A stretch of 64,000 bases of DNA, from NCBI RefSeq assembly GCF_014649495.1, contig NZ_BMTD01000016.1:146201-210200 (forward strand), given 5' to 3'. Numbering within the stretch: the first letter of the stretch is position 1; every line of letters starts with the position of its first letter. The stretch is from Streptomyces filipinensis (GTDB lineage Bacteria > Actinomycetota > Actinomycetes > Streptomycetales > Streptomycetaceae). The notes beneath the pieces are model-generated. The model did not search any database and had not been told where the DNA came from. It saw only the letters and a program-made list of their open reading frames with translations. This document shows, one piece after another, positions 42,870 to 50,438 of the stretch. A program made the position numbers and the translations under genes.

Positions 42870-43680
42870 ATGGCTCCCACACCGGCAGCACTCCTGCGGC
42901 GCGCGGTGCGGCCCGCCTCCCGCGCCCGTTCCCCGGACACCGTGCTCGTCGTCATGTGCGCCGGATACTTCCTGGTGCTGCTCGACGTCACCATCGTCAA
43001 CGTCGCCCTGCCCGCCATCGGCTCCGGGCTCGGCACGGACGTCGGCGGACTCCAGTGGGTGGTCGACGGCTACGCACCGGCCCCGGCGTCGCTGATGCTT
43101 CACCAGCGGCACGGCCGGGGACCGGTACGGCCACCGGCGCGTCGTGCTGGCCCGGCTCGCCGTGTCCGGCGCCGGATCGCTGGGCTGCGGACTCCCCCAC
43201 GGTGCCCGTGCTGGTCGCCGCCCGCGTGGTGCGGGGCGCCGGCGGCGCGCTGCTGCCGCCCGGCACGCCCGCCGTCATCGGCCGCGCCTTCCCCGACTCC
43301 GCCGAGCCCGAGCGGGCCCGCGCGATCGGCGTCTGGGCGGGCATCGGCAGCCTCGCGCTGCCCGCCGGCCCGCTGCTCGGCGGCGTCCTCACCGACGGCC
43401 TCGGCCGGCGGGCGGTCTTCCTGCTCAACGTGCCGCTCGTGCTCCTCGCCCTGGTCTGATCCATGGCCGTCGTCCGCGAGAGCCGGGACGAGCACGCCGC
43501 GCCGCTGGACCTGCCGGGCCTCCTCCTCGGTGGCGTGGCCCTGCCGGCGACGACGTACGTGTTCGTCCTGCCGCTGTAGCTGCAGTCCGTGCAGCACCGC
43601 TCCGCCTTCAGACGGGTCTGACACTGCTCCCGCTGTTCACCCCGCTCGCGGTGTTCGCGCTGCTCGGCGGCGGCCGGAGA
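42870..43680 (+). pseudogene. MFS drug-transporter remnant
   Basis: From ATG 42870 the start of a 14-helix MFS antiporter is readable (YFLVLLDVTIVNVALPAIG, then LQWVVDGYA). The frame then shifts: GAGSLGCGL in a second frame, VPVLVAARVVRGAGGALLPPG and GVWAGIGSLALPAGPLLGG in a third, a TGA at 43457-43459, then LDLPGLLLGGVALP before another stop, and finally TGLTLLPLFTPLAVFALLGG around 43612-43671. Multiple frameshifts, stops and loss of the C-terminal half show long decay. Confidence 0.82.
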
Positions 43681-43970
43681 CCTGGCAGAAGGTCTTCACC
43701 GCCCTGCTTGCCGAGGCTGACGCCACTACTCGACATCCTCGACGGGCTCTGGTTCCCCATGCCGGTGGACGCCTGCCATGCCGCTGGTCATGACCTGTCG
43801 CTGTCGGCTGCTGCGATCACCTCGGACGGCCCAGACGCCGCGAGCGCTGCGCGGCAGCAAGGTCAGCCCGGGAAGGCCTTGACGTCCCTCGCCAACATGG
43901 AGAGCATTGCTCTTATTGGAGAGCACCGCTCTCATAAAAGAGCGTCGCTCTTGCAGTCGGGGGGAAGGTC
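43681..43970. promoter_or_regulatory. control region with three evenly spaced palindromes
   Basis: No gene is seen. Just before the SRPBCC gene lie three 13-bp palindromes of the form AGAGC-N3-GCTCT at 43901-43913, 43920-43932 and 43939-43951, spaced exactly 19 bp apart. The interval is AT-richer than the window average and probably overlaps the promoter. The symmetry resembles TetR-type operators; no regulator gene is adjacent. Confidence 0.75.
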
Positions 43971-44459
43971 ATGAAGCTCTTCTACTCAGGTCCGTCACTC
44001 ATGAAGTTGCACGAGGAGTACGCCAAGAAAGGACTCCTGGACGAGGATGCGCCGGTCAAGGCGATCAGCTCGGTCACGATCAATGCCCCGGTCTCCACCG
44101 TGTGGCGGCTGATCAGCGACATGCGCAACTGGCCCGCCTGGCGCTCCGACGCTCGCGTTACCAAGCTCGGGATCATGGCGCCGGATGCCTGCTTCCGTTG
44201 GAAGGTCCGCGGCACATCCATCAAGTCCACCTTCGCCGTCGTCACACCTGAGCGGGAGCTCACCTGGACGGGCCTGGCAATGGGCTGCATGAAGGCGATC
44301 GATCGGATGCGGTTGGCGCCGACCGCGGACGGCGGCACCCTCGCTACCCTTGAAGAGTCGCTCTCCGGCCCGCTCCTCACGCTCTTCTACAGCGACGAGA
44401 AGCTCCGCAAGGGGCATCAAGACGTCTTGCGGATGTTGAAGGCTGCTGCCGAGAGCTAG
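43971..44459 (+). CDS. SRPBCC-family protein, possibly acquired
   Basis: A 162-aa polyketide-cyclase/SRPBCC fold: SSVTINAPVSTVWRLISDMRNWPAW at residues 33-58 is the family hallmark, followed by the antiparallel strands. The codon use is less GC-biased than that of its neighbours, suggesting more recent transfer. GGGAAGG precedes ATG 43971. The TAG stop is formed by the TA target site plus the first G of the inserted IS remnant; without the insertion the sequence would still read TAG, so the gene is intact. Upstream palindromes suggest tight repression. Confidence 0.85.
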   Translation: MKLFYSGPSLMKLHEEYAKKGLLDEDAPVKAISSVTINAPVSTVWRLISDMRNWPAWRSDARVTKLGIMAPDACFRWKVRGTSIKSTFAVVTPERELTWTGLAMGCMKAIDRMRLAPTADGGTLATLEESLSGPLLTLFYSDEKLRKGHQDVLRMLKAAAES

Positions 44460-44920
44460 GTCGTTTCTTTCGGATCACCTCGCTGACCGGATGAAGAGGG
44501 CGGCGAGGTGGAGTTTGGCGAGGTAGATGGTGGCGGTCTTGTCGTAGCGGGTGGCCAGGCCGCGCCACAGCTTGAGTTTGTTGATGCACCGCTCGACCGT
44601 GTTGCGTTGCTTGCAGGCGTCGCGGTCGAAGGCGGGTGGCCTGCCGCCGCGACGGCCGAGGCGTTTGCGGTTGGAGGCCTGGTCGGCGGGCTGCGGAACC
44701 ACTGCCCGGATCCCGCGCCGGCGCAGGTGGATCTTGGTGGTCAGCCCGCCGCGGGGCCGTCCGATGGCATGGTCGTCCGGCTCGCCGGCCGGTGCCCTTT
44801 TTGTCGAGCCCCGGCGGCGCGGTGGTGGGCACGGACGATGGTCGAGTCGACCGCGACGACCCAGTGGTCAGTCAACGACACACCAGACCCACGATCCGAT
44901 GATCTGAAAGAAACGGCCTA
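44457..44920 (-). mobile_element. internally deleted IS5-type element with intact ends
   Basis: Inverted repeats of 19 bp with two mismatches (44459-44477, GGTCGTTTCTTTCGGATCA; partner 44900-44918) are flanked by TA on both sides, as expected for target duplication. Inside, on the minus strand, is the C-terminal DDE domain of an IS5-group transposase. At about 460 bp it is roughly half the normal length. The N-terminal domain is missing, and a second deletion joins TTKIHL to RRRGIRAV. It resembles a non-autonomous, MITE-like derivative that could be moved by a complete relative. Confidence 0.82.
44475..44800 (-). pseudogene. IS5-family transposase remnant
   Basis: The readable frame includes GGLTTKIHLRRRGIRAVVP, GGRPPAFDRDACKQRNTVER (the catalytic Glu region) and KLKLWRGLATRYDKTATIYL to the stop at 44475. 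Upstream, VAVDSTIVRAHHRAAG occurs in another frame. The first catalytic domain half and the segment between KIHL and RRRGIR are lost, so it is not functional. Confidence 0.8.
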
Positions 44921-45024
44921 GTCGTCCGCCCCGAACCGGCCGTCGGCGGGACGGTCTTCGGCCGGTCGCGCCCACGCGGCGCAGCCGCACCCCGGCACCG
45001 TCCCGCGCCCCGGGGGCGCTGCCG

Positions 45025-45669
45025 TCACCGGCGCCGAGCGGCGTGCCGGTGCCGGCGCAGCCGCAGGAGCCGCGTCGCCGTCCATGCCAGCGCGGCCACC
45101 GCTGCCGCCAGGCCCGCCGCCCGCTTGGCCACCGGCAGCCCCGCCGTGCGCAGGAGGTCGAGCGGTTCCGGCTCGGTCTCCGCCCGCTCCCGCGGTTGCT
45201 CCGCGGCGGCGGCCGGTGCCGGTGCCTGCTCGGCCAGCCGGTCCGCCAGACAGGCGGCGAACTGGCTCACCAGGCGGTCGCCCACCTCGGCCAGCACGCC
45301 CCGCCCGAACTGCGCCGGGCGGCCGGTCACCGTCAGGTCGGTCCGCACCCACACGGCCGTCCCGCCGTCGCGTGCGGTCAGCGTGCCGGTGACCGTCGCG
45401 CGGGCCGTGCCCTGCCCCCGGGTCTCCCGGCCGCTCGCCACCAGCACCATCCGGTGCGCCGCCGCGTCCTGTTCCTCGAAGACCGCCGTGCCCCGGTAGG
45501 CGACGGTGACCGGGCCGACCCTGACCTTCACCGAGCCGGTCACGGTCTTGCCGTCGTAGTCCTCCACCACCGCGCCCGGCAGACAGGGCGCGACCCGTTC
45601 GATGTCGAGGAGCGCGTGCCAGGCGTCGTCGACCGGGACGGGGACGGTGAACTCGTGGTGCAGCTCCAT
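45025..45669 (-). CDS. coxG: CoxG-like SRPBCC protein of the CO-dehydrogenase cluster
   Basis: A 214-aa protein whose first ~150 residues form the CoxG SRPBCC fold (DDAWHALLDIERVAPCLPGA, then GSVKVRVGPVTVAYRGTA and the QFGRGVLAEVGDRLVSQFAACL helix). The C-terminus has an Ala-rich hydrophobic helix followed by a very basic tail (LLRLRRHRHAARRR), which suits membrane attachment; in Oligotropha CoxG anchors the enzyme to the membrane. It is the last gene of the operon, 35 nt after xdhC. Confidence 0.86.
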   Translation of the reverse strand: MELHHEFTVPVPVDDAWHALLDIERVAPCLPGAVVEDYDGKTVTGSVKVRVGPVTVAYRGTAVFEEQDAAAHRMVLVASGRETRGQGTARATVTGTLTARDGGTAVWVRTDLTVTGRPAQFGRGVLAEVGDRLVSQFAACLADRLAEQAPAPAAAAEQPRERAETEPEPLDLLRTAGLPVAKRAAGLAAAVAALAWTATRLLRLRRHRHAARRR

Positions 45670-45704
45670 GGCGTGCTCCTTCGGGACGCGTCTGACCGGA
45701 CGCG

Positions 45705-46811
45705 TCAGACGGGAGTCGGGTGGATCGCCCCGGCGGTCGTCGTCAGGGGCGCGCCGCTGCCGCCCCAGCGCAGGGCGACGATCTCGGCGGCGACGGACAC
45801 GGCGACCTCCTCGGGCGTACGGGCCCCGAGGTCGAGCCCGAGCGGCGAACGCAGCCGGGACAGCTCGGCCTCGGTGAGACCGGCCTGCGAGAGCCGTTCA
45901 CGGCGCTCCTCGTGGGTATGGCGGCTGCCCATGGCCCCGATGTAGGCGGCCGGGCGGCGCAGCGCCTCCTCCAGCAGCGGCACGTCGAACTTCGGGTCGT
46001 GGGTGAGGACGCAGACCACCGTACGGTCGTCGGTCTTCGTGCCCGCGAGATAGCGGTGCGGCCAGTCGACCACGACCTCGACGCCCGCCGGGAAGCGCTT
46101 GGGTGTGGCGAAGACGGGGCGGGCGTCGCACACGGTGACCCGGTAGCCGAGGAAGTCGCCGATGCGCGCGACCGCGGCCGCGTAGTCGATCGCGCCGAAC
46201 ACCAGCATGCGCGGCGGCGGCGCGAACGACTGCAGGAACACGGTCACGGCGTCCTCGCGGCGCTCACCGCGCGGACCGTAGTGCCGCAGGAGCGAGGCGC
46301 CGAGCGCGAGTTCGCCGCGTGCGTCGGCGGTGACGGCGACGTCCAGGCCGCTCGCGCCGAGCGTGCCCGCCGCACGGTCCGGCCAGACCGCGAGGGTGGC
46401 GCCGCGCGGCGCGGGCCCGTCCACCACCGTGGCCACGGTCACCGGCCCGCCCGCGGCGACCGACGCGGCGACCGCGCCGAACGCCGGGTCCGACTCGGGC
46501 GTCACGGGCCGTACCAGCAGGGTGATCTCGCCGCCGCAGGTGAGCCCGACCGCGAACGCGTCCTCGTCGCTGTACCCGAACGTCTGCAGGCGGGGCTCAC
46601 CGCTCGCCACCACCTCCTGGGCGAGTTCGAACACCGCGCCCTCCACACAGCCCCCGGACACGCTCCCCACGACCTCGTCGTCCGGGCCCACCGCCATGGC
46701 GGCACCTGGTCCGCGCGGCGCGCTGCGGCTGACCGCGACGACCGTGGCCAGCCCGAACGGAACACCGGCCGCATGCCAGCGCGCCAGTGCCGGCAGGATC
46801 TCACGCACCAT
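45705..46811 (-). CDS. XdhC/CoxF-family molybdoenzyme maturation factor
   Basis: A 368-aa protein with the XdhC N-terminal domain (GSVSGGCVEGAVFELAQEVV, TCGGEI) and a Rossmann-type C-terminal domain (RMLVFGAIDYAAAVARIGDFLGY; AYIGAMGSRHTHEERRERL). XdhC proteins bind and protect the molybdenum cofactor and help its insertion or sulfuration into xanthine-dehydrogenase-type enzymes. Its start overlaps the VWA gene stop by 11 nt, so the genes are coupled. Confidence 0.9.
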   Translation of the reverse strand: MVREILPALARWHAAGVPFGLATVVAVSRSAPRGPGAAMAVGPDDEVVGSVSGGCVEGAVFELAQEVVASGEPRLQTFGYSDEDAFAVGLTCGGEITLLVRPVTPESDPAFGAVAASVAAGGPVTVATVVDGPAPRGATLAVWPDRAAGTLGASGLDVAVTADARGELALGASLLRHYGPRGERREDAVTVFLQSFAPPPRMLVFGAIDYAAAVARIGDFLGYRVTVCDARPVFATPKRFPAGVEVVVDWPHRYLAGTKTDDRTVVCVLTHDPKFDVPLLEEALRRPAAYIGAMGSRHTHEERRERLSQAGLTEAELSRLRSPLGLDLGARTPEEVAVSVAAEIVALRWGGSGAPLTTTAGAIHPTPV

Positions 46812-48696
46812 CCGCTCCTCTCACCGGCCCGGCAACGGGCCGGGCGCCGCGCACCACCGCCGCGAGCCGCTCCAGCGCCGCCAGACTGTGCCCCTCCACG
46901 AAGGCGTCCACGCTCGGCAGCGCCGCCGCCATCCCCGCGGCCAGCGGGGCGTAACCCGGGCGGGCCTTGCGGGGGTTCGCCCACACCACCTGGTGCGCCA
47001 GGGCGTGCAGGCGGCGCATCTGCTGCCCCAGCAGCTCCGGATCGCCGCGCTCCCAGCCGTCCGAGAGCAGCACGACGATCGCCCCGCGGGCCATCCCGCG
47101 CTGCCCCCAGCGGTTCAGGAACTCGCGCACCAGCTCACCCAGCCGGGTACCGCCGCGCCAGTCGGGCACGGCGGCCGCGACGGCCGCCATCGCCAGGTCG
47201 GGGTCGCGGTGCGAGAGTTCGCGGGTCACCCGGGTCAGCCGGGTGCCGACGGTGAACACCTCCGTGCGGCCCACGCGCACCGCCGCGTGCGCGAACCGCA
47301 GCAACGCGTCGGCGTACGGCGCCATCGAGCCGCTCACGTCGACGAGCAGCACCACCCGGCGGGGCCGCTCCACCCGTCTGTGCCGCCGCAGCCGGGCCGG
47401 CTCCCCGCCCCGCCGCAGCAACTCCCGTACGGTACGGCGCGGATCGACCTCGCCGCGCCGGGCCGGCCTGCGCCGCGCCGAGCGCCGGGTCTGCCCGTGC
47501 AGCGAGAACGCGGCCAGCAGACGCCGCAGTTGGGCACGCTCGGCGGCGTCCAGCTCGCCGACGTCACGGTGCCGCAGGACTTCGGCCGGGCTCGCGAGCG
47601 CGGCGACCGGCGGTCCCGTGGGCTCCCCCTCGCCCGGCGCCGACGGGCCGTGGGGTGCCTGCCGGGCGACGAGCCGGAGCCGGGGCGGGGGAGCGGCGCG
47701 CACCGGGCGCGCGGCGCGCCCGCCAGAGGGCCCGAAGTACGCCGCGAACACCCGCTCGTACCGCTCCAGATCGTCGTGCCCGCCGCACAGGGTCGCCCGC
47801 CCCGCCCAGTACACGTCCGCGCGCATCCCGGGCCGCAGGGCGCTCACGGCGCGCAGGAACGCGTACAGACGCTCGCTGCTCGCGTCGACGCCCGCCGCCC
47901 GCAGCGCCCGCACGAACCCGAGCAACACGGCATCCGCCCCGAGCGGCCGCCCGCCCACCCCGATCCGCCCGGCACCTGTCCCGTGCGGTTCGGCGTCTGC
48001 CCGGGGCGGTTCGGCGTCTGCTCCGGGTGGGCCTGCGCCTGCCCCCGCCGGGCCGGCGTCCGGCTCGTGCTGTTCGGCGTGTGGCCCGGGTGGGTCGGCG
48101 TCTGGCTCGTGTCCTGCGTGCAGGTCGGCATCCGCCTCCTGCCGTTCGGTGTCCGCCGTGAGCGGGCGGGGGCCCGTCTCGTGTGGTCCGGCGTACGTCT
48201 TGCGCTGTTCGGTGTCGGCCCGGGGTGGCTCGGCGTCCGTCTGGTTCCGGTCGGTGTCGGCTTCGGGCCGTGTGGTGTCTGCCCGGGGTGGGCGAGGATC
48301 CGCCTCGGGTGGGCCAGGGTGTGCCTCGGGTCGTTCGGTGTCGGCCCGGGGTGGCCTGGCGTCCGTCTGGTTCCGGTCGGTGTCGGCTTCGGGCCGTGTG
48401 GTGTCTGCCCCGGGTGGGCGAGGATCCGCCTCGGGTGGGCCAGGTTTTGCCCCGGGCCGTCCGGTGTCCGCCCCCGGTGGGGCGGTGGTTGGCTTCCGGC
48501 GTGCTGATCGGCCCGGGTCCGGACCCGGGCCGTGGCCGGCCGGGTCGCGTCGTTCGGCGGCAGGCGTCTCCCGAGCGGTGTCCGACCCGAGCAGCCCCGC
48601 GGGGCCCGGCTCCCGTCGTGAGTGCGTGCCGAAAGTTCCGGCGTCCGGTGCGGGCGGCGGGTCCGTGCCGTTCCCTGTCGTGGTCACCGTCCTCAC
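46801..48696 (-). CDS. coxE: CoxE-like VWA-domain protein with repetitive N-terminal extension
   Basis: A 631-aa protein. The conserved part starts near residue 257 (FVRALRAAGVDASSERLYAF) and contains a VWA domain with the MIDAS motif DVSGS at about 450, then TRLGELVREFLNRWGQRGMA. Residues 1-250 are Pro/Asp/Glu/Arg/Thr-rich with a 42-residue unit (RPPGADTTRPEADTDRNQTD...) present twice almost exactly. Normal CoxE proteins lack this part. GTG 48696 overlaps the MoxR stop as GTGA, which supports the full-length reading; the repeats would then be translated. CoxE works with the MoxR ATPase CoxD to mature the active site. Confidence 0.85.
   Translation of the reverse strand: MRTVTTTGNGTDPPPAPDAGTFGTHSRREPGPAGLLGSDTARETPAAERRDPAGHGPGPDPGRSARRKPTTAPPGADTGRPGAKPGPPEADPRPPGADTTRPEADTDRNQTDARPPRADTERPEAHPGPPEADPRPPRADTTRPEADTDRNQTDAEPPRADTEQRKTYAGPHETGPRPLTADTERQEADADLHAGHEPDADPPGPHAEQHEPDAGPAGAGAGPPGADAEPPRADAEPHGTGAGRIGVGGRPLGADAVLLGFVRALRAAGVDASSERLYAFLRAVSALRPGMRADVYWAGRATLCGGHDDLERYERVFAAYFGPSGGRAARPVRAAPPPRLRLVARQAPHGPSAPGEGEPTGPPVAALASPAEVLRHRDVGELDAAERAQLRRLLAAFSLHGQTRRSARRRPARRGEVDPRRTVRELLRRGGEPARLRRHRRVERPRRVVLLVDVSGSMAPYADALLRFAHAAVRVGRTEVFTVGTRLTRVTRELSHRDPDLAMAAVAAAVPDWRGGTRLGELVREFLNRWGQRGMARGAIVVLLSDGWERGDPELLGQQMRRLHALAHQVVWANPRKARPGYAPLAAGMAAALPSVDAFVEGHSLAALERLAAVVRGARPVAGPVRGADGA
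48211..48462 (-). repeat. near-perfect 126-bp tandem duplication in the VWA gene
   Basis: The unit at 48211-48336 is repeated at 48337-48462 with only a few substitutions (for example GGCTCGGCG/GGCCTGGCG). The length is 42 codons exactly, so the frame is kept. The recent-looking duplication sits in a longer field of older decayed repeats (about 47985-48490). Confidence 0.88.
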
Positions 48697-49568
48697 CCGC
48701 CCCGGGCCGCGAGGACCGCCGCGAGATCGAGCCCCCGCGCCCGGTCCGTGTCCTCCCGGTACTTCAGCACCGAGCCCAGCGTGGCCACCGCCAGCTCCGC
48801 GTCCACCTCGCTCGCCCCCAGCGCGTCCAGGGCCTCGGCCCAGTCGAGCGTCTCGGCGACACCCGGCGGTTTCAGCAGGTCCGCGCCCCGCAGCGCCTGC
48901 ACCAGCGCCGTGACCTGCTCGGCCAGCCGCGCCGACACCCCGGGCAACCGGCGCCGCACGATGGCCAGCTCACGGGCGAAGGAGGGATGGTCGAACCAGT
49001 GGTAGAGGCACCGCCGCTTCAGCGCGTCGTGCACCTCGCGGGTGCGGTTGGAGGTCAGGACGGCGACCGGCGGATCCTCGGCGCGCAGCGTGCCCAGCTC
49101 CGGGATGGTGACCGAGTACTCGGACAGCAGCTCCAGCAGGAACGCCTCGAACTCGTCGTCGGCCCGGTCGATCTCGTCGACCAGCAGCACAGACGGCTGG
49201 GTCTGCAGGGCCCGCAGCAACGGCCGGGCGATCAGGAAGCGCCGGTCGTACAGCTCGCTCTCCAGCCGGTCCGCGTCCGTCACCCCGGCCGCCTCGGCCG
49301 CTCTCAGGTGCAGCAGCTGCCGCGGGAAGTCCCAGTCGTACAGGGCCTGCGAGGCGTCGATACCCTCGTGGCACTGGAGCCGGATGAGCGGCGCGCCGAG
49401 CGCCTCGGCGAGGGCGGCGGCGAGCGCGGTCTTGCCCACGCCCGCGTCGCCCTCGCAGAACAGCGGCCGGTGCAGTCTCAGGGCCAGGAAGCAGGTGACG
49501 GCCAGCCCCTCGTCGACGAGGTACCCCGTCTCCTCCAGGCGGGCCCGCACCTGCTCCGGGTCGTCCAT
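48693..49568 (-). CDS. coxD: MoxR-family AAA ATPase (CoxD-like)
   Basis: A 291-aa AAA+ ATPase: Walker A GDAGVGKTALA at about residue 40, Walker B VLLVDEIDRAD near 128, sensor-1 VAVLTSNRTREV and the KRRCLYHWFDHPSF region typical of MoxR/CoxD. CoxD is required for assembling the copper-sulfur-molybdenum centre of CO dehydrogenase. The start is at ATG 49568, 15 nt after the coxM stop. Confidence 0.9.
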   Translation of the reverse strand: MDDPEQVRARLEETGYLVDEGLAVTCFLALRLHRPLFCEGDAGVGKTALAAALAEALGAPLIRLQCHEGIDASQALYDWDFPRQLLHLRAAEAAGVTDADRLESELYDRRFLIARPLLRALQTQPSVLLVDEIDRADDEFEAFLLELLSEYSVTIPELGTLRAEDPPVAVLTSNRTREVHDALKRRCLYHWFDHPSFARELAIVRRRLPGVSARLAEQVTALVQALRGADLLKPPGVAETLDWAEALDALGASEVDAELAVATLGSVLKYREDTDRARGLDLAAVLAARGG

Positions 49569-49583
49569 CCGGGGAATCGGCGC

Positions 49584-50438
49584 TCACCCCATTCCGGCCG
49601 CGGTCAGCACCGCCCGCCTGGTCAGCACCCGTGCCAGGTGCTGCCGGTACTCGGGCGAGGCGGACAGGTCCTGCGACGGCCGGGTGCCCTCGGCCGCCGC
49701 CTCGGCGGCCCGGGCCACGGCCGCGGAGTCGTCGGCACCGGCCAGCTCCCGTTCGGCCGTGGTGGCTCGCAGCGGGGTCGCGCCCATGTTGGTCAGCCCG
49801 ACGCGGGCCTCGGCGACGCCCCCGTCGGCGCGCCGGACCAGCGCGGCGACGCCGACGATGGCCCAGGACTGGGCGACCGGGTGGAACTTCTCGTAGTGGA
49901 AGCCCCAGCCGTCCCGCTTCGGGATCCGCACCTCCGTCAGCAGCTCGTCGGGTGCGAGCGCGGACTGGAGGTAGTCGACGAAGAACTCGCGGGCCGGGAT
50001 CGTGCGTCGCCCGCCCGGACCGGCCACGACCAGCTCGGCGTCGAGGGCCAGCGCCACGGCGGGCAGGTCCCCGGCCGGGTCGGCGTGGGCCAGCGAGCCG
50101 CCGAGGGTGCCCCGGTGCCGTACGGCCGGGTCGGCGACCGTGGCCGTGGCCTGCGCCAGCAGTCCGGCGTGCGCGCGTACCAGCGGGTCGTGGACCACCT
50201 CGTGGTGCGTGGTCAGCGCGCCGATGACGAGCGCGTCACCGTCCTCACGGACCCCGCGCAGCTCGGGGATCCGGCCGACGTCCACGACCAGTTCCGGGAA
50301 GGCCAGCCGCAGCCGCAGCAGCGGCAGCAGGCTCTGCCCGCCGGCCAGCACCTTCGCCTCCTCACCCGCGCCGGCGAGCGCGCGGACCGCCTCGTCGACG
50401 CTCGTGGGGCGGGTGTACTCGAACGCGGGGGGAATCAT
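49584..50438 (-). CDS. coxM: FAD-binding subunit (CoxM) of a xanthine-dehydrogenase-family enzyme
   Basis: A 284-aa flavoprotein subunit: AGGQSLLPLLRLRLAFPELVVDV and HRGTLGGSLAHADPAGDLPAV are the two FAD-binding blocks, followed by the C-terminal CO_deh_flav_C domain. It carries electrons from the Fe-S subunit to the quinone or other acceptor. The ATG at 50438 overlaps the coxL stop (50435-50437). Confidence 0.92.
   Translation of the reverse strand: MIPPAFEYTRPTSVDEAVRALAGAGEEAKVLAGGQSLLPLLRLRLAFPELVVDVGRIPELRGVREDGDALVIGALTTHHEVVHDPLVRAHAGLLAQATATVADPAVRHRGTLGGSLAHADPAGDLPAVALALDAELVVAGPGGRRTIPAREFFVDYLQSALAPDELLTEVRIPKRDGWGFHYEKFHPVAQSWAIVGVAALVRRADGGVAEARVGLTNMGATPLRATTAERELAGADDSAAVARAAEAAAEGTRPSQDLSASPEYRQHLARVLTRRAVLTAAGMG

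Noticed and set aside
44377..44832. Minus-strand ORF through the IS element beginning MPTTAPPG
   Set aside because: Out-of-frame reading of the transposase remnant.
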